From Streptomyces venezuelae (lineage in GTDB: Bacteria; Actinomycetota; Actinomycetes; Streptomycetales; Streptomycetaceae): 64,000 nt of DNA. A program made the position numbers and the translations under genes. How positions within the stretch are numbered: position 1 is the first letter of the stretch; each line of letters opens with the position of its first letter. The stretch covers positions 186,001-250,000 of the forward strand of contig NZ_CP029190.1 of the NCBI RefSeq assembly GCF_008642295.1. The letters are read 5' to 3'. The notes under the pieces are model-generated. The model worked only from the letters and a program-made list of their open reading frames with translations, made no database searches and was not told the origin of the DNA. Shown piece by piece: positions 33,032-41,861 of the stretch.

Positions 33032-33595
33032 CTATGGAGTGTCGAACGCCGGGCCGTCGTCGGTGATGCGGAGCTGCACGGGGCGGTCGGCGACCGGGAT
33101 GGTGCAGCCTTCCCGGGAGCTGCAGCTGGCGTAGCCGACCAGCACGGTCGCGTTCCCGTTGCCGGTGGCGCGGACGGGCAGTGTGGTGGTGACGGGGCCG
33201 TCGGGGTAGACGGGGACCGGGGCGTCGACACCGGGCAGGCTGATGGACTGTACCGGTGCGGCGGCCGTCAGTCTGCCCTCGGCTGCGAGGACTCCGGTGA
33301 CGTTCACTGCGGTCGGCCGCCCCACGCCCTCTATTCCGGTGGCCGGCAGGTCGGTGCTGTAGAGGTGGAACCCCTCTTCGGGGGTGAAGACCGCGGTCAG
33401 GGTGGCCTTCGGGGGGTGCCAGTCGGACACGGAGAGGGTGACGGTGACCCCGTTCTCGGTGAACCGCGTGGTGGGTGCGGTGGCCTCGGTGCGTGCGGTG
33501 GGCTGTTCGCCGCCGCATGCCGCGAGTGCCGCCATGGCGAGGAGGGCGGCCGTGATCCGGGCGGGTCGCCGCAGGACCGGGTGCGGGCGTCTCAC
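33032..33595 (-). CDS. Lipoprotein with DsbD-N-terminal-like domain
   Basis: A 187-residue lipoprotein starting at GTG 33595, overlapping the thioredoxin-like gene by 4 bp (GTGA). The signal ends in MAALAACGG. The globular part (GVTVTLSVSDWHPPKATLTAVFTPEEGFHLYST, later SLPGVDAPVPVYPDGPVTTTLPV) resembles the alpha domain of DsbD (thiol:disulfide interchange protein), with a cysteine pair in YASCSSREGCTIP. A role as a periplasmic-facing redox partner of the neighbouring WCxxC protein is inferred. Confidence 0.75.
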   Translation of the reverse strand: MRRPHPVLRRPARITAALLAMAALAACGGEQPTARTEATAPTTRFTENGVTVTLSVSDWHPPKATLTAVFTPEEGFHLYSTDLPATGIEGVGRPTAVNVTGVLAAEGRLTAAAPVQSISLPGVDAPVPVYPDGPVTTTLPVRATGNGNATVLVGYASCSSREGCTIPVADRPVQLRITDDGPAFDTP

Positions 33596-34347
33596 GGTGC
33601 CCACTTGCGCAGGAAGGAGTTGATGCCCTCCGGGGTCAGGGCGGGGTTGCCGGTGACATGGGTGTCGGTCCGCACGGTGCCGGAGGCGGTGACCACCATG
33701 AGTACCGGCATTTTGTAACTTCCGCCCCCGGAGCTGTATTTGTCCAGCAGTGCGAAGTTGGCGGAGTTGTTGCCGCCGATGTCCACCTTGACCAGGTGGT
33801 ACGAGGCGCCGAGGAGCGCGGCCGTCTGCGGCTGGGCGAACACCTTGTCGGCCGCCTTGCAGTTGCCGCACCAGTTGGCGCCGAAGTCGAGCAGCACCAT
33901 CCGCCCGTCGGCCTTGGCCGCGCGCAGGGCCGCGTCGATCTGCTTCTTGGCATCGGCCGAACTGTCGTAGCCGGGACCGGGTATCCGGGCCGGCGCGGGC
34001 GCGGCGGAGGTACGGGGCGGCTTGGCGGGCGTCCGGGTGGCGGGGGTCCGGGAAGGGGTGGCGGAACCGGTCCGGCCGCGCGAGGGGGTCGCCGAGGAGC
34101 CGGGCAGGGCGGTGGCCGAGGTCGACGGCGAGGCCGACGGGGTGGACGGCGTGGTCAGCGCATCCGGGTCCCCGGCGGACCCGGATGCGTCATCCGCCGC
34201 GGAGGGAAGGGCGTTCGAGGACTGCCCGGGTGCGGACGGTGCCGCGGCACCGGCGGACGGGGAGGACGGCCCGCATGCGGCGGTGAGCCCCGCAGCGAGC
34301 ACGGCCGCGGCGGCAAGCGACGCGGGTCGGAGGAGGCGAGGACTCAT
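33592..34347 (-). CDS. Thioredoxin-like lipoprotein
   Basis: A 251-residue lipoprotein, first gene of the redox/two-component unit. The signal ends in GLTAACGPS. A long Ser/Thr/Pro/Ala linker (about residues 30-120) is followed by a thioredoxin fold: DAALRAAKADGRMVLLDFGANWCGNCKAADKVF with active site WCGNC (159-163), then VKVDIGGNN and the cis-Pro YKMPVLMVV. It should act outside the membrane on disulfides of exported proteins. Coupled by a 4-bp overlap to a DsbD-N-like lipoprotein. It has its own promoter region between 34348 and 34505. Confidence 0.88.
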   Translation of the reverse strand: MSPRLLRPASLAAAAVLAAGLTAACGPSSPSAGAAAPSAPGQSSNALPSAADDASGSAGDPDALTTPSTPSASPSTSATALPGSSATPSRGRTGSATPSRTPATRTPAKPPRTSAAPAPARIPGPGYDSSADAKKQIDAALRAAKADGRMVLLDFGANWCGNCKAADKVFAQPQTAALLGASYHLVKVDIGGNNSANFALLDKYSSGGGSYKMPVLMVVTASGTVRTDTHVTGNPALTPEGINSFLRKWAP

Positions 34348-34505
34348 GGTGAAAACACCCCTGGGCGCGGTTCGGACGACTCGGTTGACGCGAGCATAGG
34401 ACCGCTGTGGCCTGCCGGAACCGGCTGGACGTGATCATGAGGTTCCCCTAAGGAAGAGCTCACCTTCCGCTTCGCCGGAACTCCCGCAAACCGGACTCCC
34501 GTCTC

Positions 34506-35096
34506 TCAGAACGAGCTCTCGCGCACGCTGGCCTTGGCCTGGGGTTCGACCGTCGCCGTGATGTCCGACCGGTGGTCCGCACTGCTGAAGGTGACCGTCA
34601 GGGTGTGGTCGGCGGTCTGTGACGTGGCGGTTTTGAAGCCGCGGGCGGGAACGGCGGAGATCAGGCACACGCCTCGGCTCCCGTACCGCACGGTGGCCTT
34701 ACCGCCCTGCGAGGGGATGGTGTACAGGCCCGGTCCGCCTTCCCGGCAGTCGACGGCGGGTTTCGGCGCAGTGGTACGGGGTGCTCCCGACGGGGTCTTC
34801 GACGGGGCGGCAGCCGAAGGGGAGGGGGACGGCCGCTGCCCCGCGGTGGGCGAACCGATCACGGACGCGGACGCGGGCACGGGGGCGGTCGGGGAGCTCG
34901 GGCCGGGTGACGGGGTCTGCTCCGCCTGCCAGGCCGGCGGTGAGTCGAGGACCGTGGGGGCGGACCGGGCAACGGGAGGCGTGGGCCTGGTCGAGCCGAC
35001 CACGAACTGCACCGTGGCGAGCACGGCGGTCACACTGGTGGCCGTGCACGACAGCCATATGAGCAGGTAGCGCGGAACCCGCGGAATTCGAGGCAC
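34506..35096 (-). CDS. Membrane-anchored secreted protein, unknown function
   Basis: About 196 residues from GTG 35096. One N-terminal membrane span (YLLIWLSCTATSVTAVLATVQFVVG) is followed by a Pro/Ser/Ala/Thr-rich tract and a C-terminal beta-rich domain of about 85 residues (VDCREGGPGLYTIPSQGGKATVRYGSRGVCLISAVPARGFKTAT). The domain carries two cysteines and looks like a small secreted sandwich. No named family recognised. It lies downstream of the CAP-domain gene, separated from it by a strong hairpin. Confidence 0.65.
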   Translation of the reverse strand: MPRIPRVPRYLLIWLSCTATSVTAVLATVQFVVGSTRPTPPVARSAPTVLDSPPAWQAEQTPSPGPSSPTAPVPASASVIGSPTAGQRPSPSPSAAAPSKTPSGAPRTTAPKPAVDCREGGPGLYTIPSQGGKATVRYGSRGVCLISAVPARGFKTATSQTADHTLTVTFSSADHRSDITATVEPQAKASVRESSF

Positions 35097-35121
35097 GGCC
35101 CCATAGTGGCCGACGGACGGA

Positions 35122-35188
35122 CGGCCGCCGAACGCCGACGTCCTCCGTACCCGGGTACGGGCACGGAGGACGTGGCGTTCGGCGGCCG
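35122..35188 (-). terminator. Long hairpin between the CAP-domain gene and the 34506 gene
   Basis: A 27-base left arm (35122-35148) and a 26-base right arm (35163-35188) pair along 26 bp with a single bulged G and a 14-base loop. It sits 44 bp after the CAP-domain gene's stop (minus direction) and ends near the next gene's start at 35096. It suits termination of the CAP-domain transcript. No T-tract is seen. Confidence 0.75.
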
Positions 35189-35232
35189 AGGGGGGAGGCG
35201 GGGCCGGGAGGCGGGGGCGGCCTCTGCCGGCC

Positions 35233-36117
35233 CTACCTCGGCGCGCCGAAGTTCTGCGTCCACCAGGGGCCGCCGTCGCCCTTGTGGACGCCGATGCCGA
35301 TCTCACGGAAGTCGCAGTTGAGGATGTTGGCCCGGTGGCCCGAGCTGTTCATCCACGCCTTCATGACATCGTCGGCATCGGCCTGGCCCCTGGCTATGTT
35401 CTCGCCGAGCCGGGACCACTTGTATCCGGCGGCCTCCACCCGGCTGGTCATGGTGGACCCGTCGGGTCCGGTGTGGGACATGACGCCGCTGCGGGCCATG
35501 GTGTCGCTGTACGCCCGGGCGGCGGCGCTCAGCTTGGCGTTCGACGCCAGGGGACCGCAACCGGCCGCGGCCCGCTCCTTGTTGACCAGGGCGAGGACCG
35601 CGGACTCGGAGGCGGAGCCGGCGGAGGAACCGCCGGACGAACCGCCGGAGGAGCCGCCCGTGCTGCCGCCCGTGCCGCCGGAGCCGCCGCCGGTGGCCGG
35701 GGCCGGCGTCCGCGTGGGCTTGCGGGTCGGCGTCGCCGTCGTACGGGCCGGACTGCTCTGCGCCGCCGCGGAGGTGGTGGGGGTGGCCGACCCCTTGGCG
35801 CCGTCGCTTGGTGTCCCGGACGGGGTCGGGGCGCTCGGGGACACCGATCCGGCGGTGCCGGTGGGGAGGGTCTCGGCCGGGGCGGCAGTGCCCGTCCCGT
35901 CGCCGGAGCCCGCCGTGCGGGACTCCGTACCGGCGGCGCCGTCGGCCCGCTGGTCCACGCGTGCATCACCGTCGCCGTCGGAGTCCGCCACTGCGACACC
36001 GACCGCCACCGCCGCGGCTGCCGCGGTGAGGGACAGCACGATGCGGGTGCGCACCGTCTTCTTCCGTCGCGCTTCGGCTCGCGGGGACGGCGGTTCGGGG
36101 GTTCGGCTGCGGCTCAT
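35233..36117 (-). CDS. CAP/SCP-domain secreted protein
   Basis: A 294-residue protein with a cytoplasmic lead (RSRTPEPPSPRAEARRKKTV), one membrane span (IVLSLTAAAAAVAVGVAVA) and a long Thr/Ser/Pro/Gly-rich linker (about residues 60-175). The C-terminal CAP domain (about 170-294) has ALVNKERAAAGCGPL, LSAAARAYSDTMARSGVMSHTGPDG (His), GENIARGQADADDVMKAWMNSSGHRANIL (Glu and His) and IGIGVHKGDGGPWWTQNFG. These place the four canonical residues of the CAP cavity. Bacterial CAP proteins are envelope-associated with unclear activity. Confidence 0.9.
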   Translation of the reverse strand: MSRSRTPEPPSPRAEARRKKTVRTRIVLSLTAAAAAVAVGVAVADSDGDGDARVDQRADGAAGTESRTAGSGDGTGTAAPAETLPTGTAGSVSPSAPTPSGTPSDGAKGSATPTTSAAAQSSPARTTATPTRKPTRTPAPATGGGSGGTGGSTGGSSGGSSGGSSAGSASESAVLALVNKERAAAGCGPLASNAKLSAAARAYSDTMARSGVMSHTGPDGSTMTSRVEAAGYKWSRLGENIARGQADADDVMKAWMNSSGHRANILNCDFREIGIGVHKGDGGPWWTQNFGAPR

Positions 36118-36230
36118 GCCGGTTGCACCTCACAGGGAGAGGGGTGGATTCCGACCGAGCCTAAGGCCGTGACCAGCCAAAAGAGCGCCCTGGAGGGGTA
36201 CTTCACGTTCCCTTAAGGAAGCCCGCAGGG

Positions 36231-36803
36231 TCAGCTCAGGTCGAGCCGCATCAGGATCCGGGGATGTCCTGCGAGCACCGAGGTGGTGTCGGCGGCATGG
36301 GAGAACCCGGCGCGTTCGAAGTTCTTCCGCAGCCCGGCGTAGGCCATGGTCAGATCGACCTTGGCGGCGCCGTTGTCCAGAGGATACGCCTCGATGGCCG
36401 GCGCCCCCTGGGCGCGGGCGAACTCGACCGCGCCGGCGATGAGGGCGTGTGAGATCCCGCTCTTGCGGTGGCCGGGGCGGACCCGGATGCACCACAGGGA
36501 CCAGACCGGCAGGTCGTCGACGTGCGGGATCTTCCGGCTGTGCGCGAAGGCGGTGTCCGAGCGCGGTGCCACGGCGGCCCAGCCGACCGGCACGTCCCCC
36601 TCGTACGCGAGCACTCCCGGCGGCGGGTCCGCGGCGCACAGCCGGGCGACGTACTCGCCCCGGGCCGGTCCGCGCAGCTCGTTGTTGAGCTTCGAGGGGA
36701 TCCGGTGGCTCAGGCACCAGCAGACGTTGGCCCCGGGTGACTTCGGGCCGAGCACGGCACGGACATCCTCGAAGTCCGTGGCCGGGCGCACGTCGATGGT
36801 CAT
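36231..36803 (-). CDS. GNAT-family N-acetyltransferase
   Basis: A 190-residue acetyltransferase. The fold shows the N-terminal TIDVRPATDFEDVRAVLGPK strand-helix, WSLWCIRVRPGHRKSGISHALIAGAVEFARAQGAPAIEAYPLD with the acetyl-CoA pyrophosphate motif (RPGHRKSGIS, a variant of QxxGxG/A), and ERAGFSHAA near the end. The substrate is unknown. It is located 61 bp beyond the stop of argG on the same strand, behind a strong hairpin, so it is probably transcribed separately. Confidence 0.86.
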   Translation of the reverse strand: MTIDVRPATDFEDVRAVLGPKSPGANVCWCLSHRIPSKLNNELRGPARGEYVARLCAADPPPGVLAYEGDVPVGWAAVAPRSDTAFAHSRKIPHVDDLPVWSLWCIRVRPGHRKSGISHALIAGAVEFARAQGAPAIEAYPLDNGAAKVDLTMAYAGLRKNFERAGFSHAADTTSVLAGHPRILMRLDLS

Positions 36804-36822
36804 GGCACCACGATGGCACGGC

Positions 36823-36854
36823 GTACGGGGCGCTGCCCGGGCAGCGCCCCGTAC
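36823..36854 (-). terminator. argG terminator hairpin
   Basis: A perfect 32-base palindrome (14-bp arms beginning GTACGGGGCGCTGC around a CCGG centre), located 10 bp after the argG stop (minus strand) and 20 bp before the next gene's start. It is well placed as an intrinsic terminator. Confidence 0.8.
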
Positions 36855-36863
36855 CGGTCGTGC

Positions 36864-38345
<1,482 letters not shown>

Positions 38346-38400
38346 ACCGGGGCCGGACGGAATCACTCTGATGCGGTCCACGGACCCGCGCGAAACCGGC

Positions 38401-38444
38401 GCGGGACCGGCGCGGGACCGGCGCGGGACCGGCGCGGGACCGGC
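38401..38444. repeat. Four-copy 11-bp tandem repeat
   Basis: Four perfect copies of GCGGGACCGGC lie between argG and the flavoprotein gene at 38471, with a part copy before (from 38395) and a degenerate copy after. The block ends 26 bp before the start codon, in what should be the promoter or leader region. Confidence 0.9.
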
Positions 38445-38470
38445 ATGGGGCCGGGGAAACGGGCCAGGAT

Positions 38471-40093
38471 ATGACCGTGGCTGACGTCGAGGTGCCCGTG
38501 TTGATCGTGGGTGGCGGGCAGGTCGGGCTCACCGCCCGGGCGCTCCTGGAGCGCTGGGGCGTACCGGCCCTGTTGGTGGAAAAGCATCGCCGGCTGTCCC
38601 CGTTCCCTCGGTCCCGGCTGGTCAACGTGCGCTCGATGGAGATCTACCGCCGGCTCGGGTTCGCCCGCACGATCGCGGCCAGGGCCTTCGCACCGGAGTA
38701 CGGGCGCGTCCGCTTCCGCGACACCCTGCACGGGCCGGACTTCGCCACGGCGGCCATGGTCGGGGTGCATGCGCCGGTGCCCGAGAGCCCCGTGACCGGC
38801 GTGCTGACCTCGCAGGACCGGCTGGAGCCCACTCTGCTCGCCGCGGCCGAGGCGCCGGTGCGGTTCGGGGTCGAGCTCATCGGCCTGACCGGAGATCCCG
38901 AGAGACCGGAGGGCCCCGAGCGACCCGAGGGGGTCGTGGCCGTGCTCGCCGACCGCCGGAGCGGCGAGGAGGTGCGCGTGCGGGCCCGGCACGTGCTCGC
39001 CGCGGACGGTGCGAACTCCACGGTCCGGCAGCTGCTGGGGATCGGCACCGCCGGTCCCGGGGCGCTCGGGGATTTCACCACCGTCGTCTTCGAGGCCGAC
39101 CTCGACCACCGGTCCGCCCGGCAGCCCGCCGGGGTCTACTTCACGGCACACGGATCGTTCGCCCCGGTCTACCCGGAGGGCGGCTGGGCATGGTTCGCCC
39201 CCACCCCCGAGGACGCTGCGGGCGCCGACTGGGCCGAGGTGGTCTCGCGCGCGCTCGGTCCCGGGGCCGGTGCCGACGGCGTACGGGTGAACGTGCTGCG
39301 GGTCCAGCACTGGGTGATGAACGCCTTCGTCGCCGAACGCTTCCGCCACGGCCGGGTCCTGCTGGCCGGGGATGCCGCACACGCCGTCCCCATCATCGGC
39401 GGCCTGGGCATGAATGCCGGCGTCGCGGATGTGCACAACCTGTGCTGGAAGCTGGCGGGAGTCGTCCACGGGTGGGCAGGGCCGGGCCTGCTGGAGAGCT
39501 ACGAGGCGGAACGGCAGCCCGTCGCCCACCGGACCCTCCACCAGGCGGTGGCCAACACGCGCCTGATGGTCGAGGTACAGGGCCTTCGCCGCGAGCAGCT
39601 CCAGAGCGCGGAGCCGGCTCCGGCCCGGATCGAACCGCCCTGGTCGGACCGGTACTTCGCCCAGCTCGGTCTCGTACTCGGCGTCACCTACCGGTCCGGT
39701 GCGGTCCTCGCCGAGGAAGGGGCCCCGGCCGAGCCGACCGCCCCGGACAATGACATGGGCACGGACTACGTCCCCACCGCGGAGCCGGGCCGTCGTATGC
39801 CGCACCTCTGGCTCACGCCCGAGCGCTCCACGCTCGACGCCTGCGGCGAGTGGTTCACCCTGCTGACCCCGGACCCCGCCCTCTGGGGCCGGCAGACCGC
39901 GGCCCCCTGGCCGCTGCGCATCGAGCCGCTGCCCGGGGAGCATGCCGACCGCTTGGGCCTGCTCCCGCACGGAGCCCTGCTCGTCAGGCCGGACGGCCAT
40001 ATCGGCGCCCGCTGGCGCGACCGCCCGCCGGACGGTTCGGCCCTCCGCACCGCCCTGGCCGCACTCACCGCCCGCCCGGCATCGCCGTCCTAG
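38471..40093 (+). CDS. FAD-dependent aromatic hydroxylase-like monooxygenase
   Basis: A 540-residue group A flavoprotein. The FAD motif is VLIVGGGQVGLTARALLERWG with LLVEKH, the mid motif is VLAADGANSTVRQLLG, and the GD motif is VLLAGDAAHAVPIIGGLGMNAGVADVHNLCWKLAGV. The C-terminal thioredoxin-like tail typical of PgaE/RdmE-like hydroxylases is present (PHLWLTPERSTLDACGEWFTLLTPDP, LVRPDGHIGARW). Enzymes of this type hydroxylate polyketide or phenolic rings. No polyketide cluster is adjacent, so the substrate is unknown. An 11-bp tandem repeat precedes it. Confidence 0.9.
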   Translation: MTVADVEVPVLIVGGGQVGLTARALLERWGVPALLVEKHRRLSPFPRSRLVNVRSMEIYRRLGFARTIAARAFAPEYGRVRFRDTLHGPDFATAAMVGVHAPVPESPVTGVLTSQDRLEPTLLAAAEAPVRFGVELIGLTGDPERPEGPERPEGVVAVLADRRSGEEVRVRARHVLAADGANSTVRQLLGIGTAGPGALGDFTTVVFEADLDHRSARQPAGVYFTAHGSFAPVYPEGGWAWFAPTPEDAAGADWAEVVSRALGPGAGADGVRVNVLRVQHWVMNAFVAERFRHGRVLLAGDAAHAVPIIGGLGMNAGVADVHNLCWKLAGVVHGWAGPGLLESYEAERQPVAHRTLHQAVANTRLMVEVQGLRREQLQSAEPAPARIEPPWSDRYFAQLGLVLGVTYRSGAVLAEEGAPAEPTAPDNDMGTDYVPTAEPGRRMPHLWLTPERSTLDACGEWFTLLTPDPALWGRQTAAPWPLRIEPLPGEHADRLGLLPHGALLVRPDGHIGARWRDRPPDGSALRTALAALTARPASPS

Positions 40094-40148
40094 CTGCTGC
40101 GCACCCCGAAGGTGGCCGGGCCGGCCCGGGTCCCTACGATGTCCGGCC

Positions 40149-41837
40149 ATGGACACAAGTGAGGGCGGCAGACGCCTCGTCGACGGCCGCTTCGAGTTGA
40201 TCGCCCGCCTGGGCAGCGGAGGCATGGGCACCGTGTGGCGGGCCCTGGACACCGCACTGCAACGGGAAGTCGCGCTGAAGGAGGTCCGGCCCGCGGACCC
40301 GGCGCTGATCGAGGCCCGCCCGGACCTCGCCCTGCAACTGCGGCAACGGGCCATCCGCGAGGCGCAGGCGCTGGCCCGGCTGGCGCACCCCAACGTCGTG
40401 TCCATCCACCACATCATCGAACCGCCGGACGGCTCGCACCCCTGGATCGTGATGGAGCTGGTCCAGGGCGGATCGCTGCACGACCGGCTCGCCCAGGGCC
40501 CGCTGCCCGTGTCCGAGGTGGTGCGGATCGGCCTGGACGTCCTGTCCGCGCTGCGGGCCGCGCACGCGGCCGGCGTGCACCACCGGGACGTCAAGCCCGC
40601 GAACGTCCTGCTGCGTCCCGACGGCAGCGCCGTCCTCACCGACTTCGGCATCGCGGCCCTGCCCGAGTCGGCCGGCCTCACGGCCACCGGCGACCTGGTC
40701 GGGTCCCCCGAGTACATCGCCCCCGAGCGCGTTCGCGGCGAGGAGGGCAACCCCGCCTCCGACCTGTGGTCGCTCGGCATGATGCTGTACGTCGCCTCGG
40801 AGGGCGTCCACCCGCTGCGCCGGGCCACCGCGATGGCGACCGTCGTCGCGGTGCTCGACGAACCCCTCCCCTACCCCTCGCGTTCCGGGGCGCTCGCCCC
40901 CGTGCTCGCGGAGCTCCTGGTGCGCGACACGGCGGCCCGGCCGGATGCCGCGCAGCTGGACCGGCTGCTGCGGGCGGTACCGGAGGCCTCCGCGGCGGCG
41001 CCGGTCGGGCCGCCGACCGTGCCCCAGGGCTACGGTCCGGCAGCCGTGTACCAGCCGCCGACGCCTACGCCGACGCCGACGCCTACGCCTCCGAACGGCT
41101 TCGGTCCCCCGGCCGGCGGAGCGGTCACGGCGCCGGTCCCGTCCGTGGCGCCCGCGCGGCGCCGGAGCCGTGTGCTGGTGGCCGTGGTGTCCGTGGTGGC
41201 GGTGGGAGTGCTGGTGGCCGGGGCGGCCTGGACGGTGGACCGGCTGCTGCCGGACGGCGACGGGAAGCGCGACGAGGCGTCCTCGTCCGCAGGACCGACC
41301 GGCGGCAGCGGGCCGAGCCGGGCCGCGGACGGGCCGACGGGCAGTCCGGCCGCCCGCAAGAGCGGGGCGCCGAGCACGCCCGACGCGCCGGACAACCTGC
41401 ACACCCCTGCCGGAGCCCGGGCCGTGGCGGCGGCCCTGCACGAGGAAACCGGCCGCCGGGACGTCGTACGCCTCGCCCTGTACGACACCTATGCGCTGGC
41501 GTACGTACCGGTCGACTCCCCGGCCGGCGCCTACGACAGCTACCAGTACCGCGGCGGGGTCTCGCGCTTCGGTCCCGGCGGCACCGTGCGGGACGGTGCC
41601 AAGCCGATCGACCTGAGCAAGGTCGACTGGAATGTGCTGCCCGGGCTCTTCGAACAGGCCGAGCGCAAGCTCCGGGTGGAGAAGGCGACGATGCGCTACG
41701 TCCTGGTCGAACCCGATCTCTTCGACAAGAACGAGCCGCGCCTGAAGATCTACCTCACCAACGAGTACGGCGGGACGGGCTTCCTCGTCGCCGGCCTGGA
41801 CGGCAAGGTGAAGCAGGTCCAGCCCGCCACCTCGTAG
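40149..41837 (+). CDS. Membrane Ser/Thr protein kinase (PknB-type)
   Basis: A 562-residue kinase. The cytoplasmic kinase domain (about 15-280) has the glycine loop LGSGGMGTVW, the lysine in VALKEV, catalytic HHRDVKPANVLL, DFGIA and SPEYIAPERV. A Pro/Thr repeat (PTPTPTPTP) and a span at about 338-358 (VLVAVVSVVAVGVLVAGAAW) follow. The extracytoplasmic part (about 365-562) is preceded by a Ser/Gly-rich linker and contains GRRDVVRLALYDTYALAYVPV and FEQAERKLRVEKATMRYVLVEPDLF. It has no PASTA repeats. The nearby kinase is convergent with it, 25 bp apart. Confidence 0.93.
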   Translation: MDTSEGGRRLVDGRFELIARLGSGGMGTVWRALDTALQREVALKEVRPADPALIEARPDLALQLRQRAIREAQALARLAHPNVVSIHHIIEPPDGSHPWIVMELVQGGSLHDRLAQGPLPVSEVVRIGLDVLSALRAAHAAGVHHRDVKPANVLLRPDGSAVLTDFGIAALPESAGLTATGDLVGSPEYIAPERVRGEEGNPASDLWSLGMMLYVASEGVHPLRRATAMATVVAVLDEPLPYPSRSGALAPVLAELLVRDTAARPDAAQLDRLLRAVPEASAAAPVGPPTVPQGYGPAAVYQPPTPTPTPTPTPPNGFGPPAGGAVTAPVPSVAPARRRSRVLVAVVSVVAVGVLVAGAAWTVDRLLPDGDGKRDEASSSAGPTGGSGPSRAADGPTGSPAARKSGAPSTPDAPDNLHTPAGARAVAAALHEETGRRDVVRLALYDTYALAYVPVDSPAGAYDSYQYRGGVSRFGPGGTVRDGAKPIDLSKVDWNVLPGLFEQAERKLRVEKATMRYVLVEPDLFDKNEPRLKIYLTNEYGGTGFLVAGLDGKVKQVQPATS

Positions 41838-41861
41838 CGGGGGCGGGCGGCTGCGACGGGT

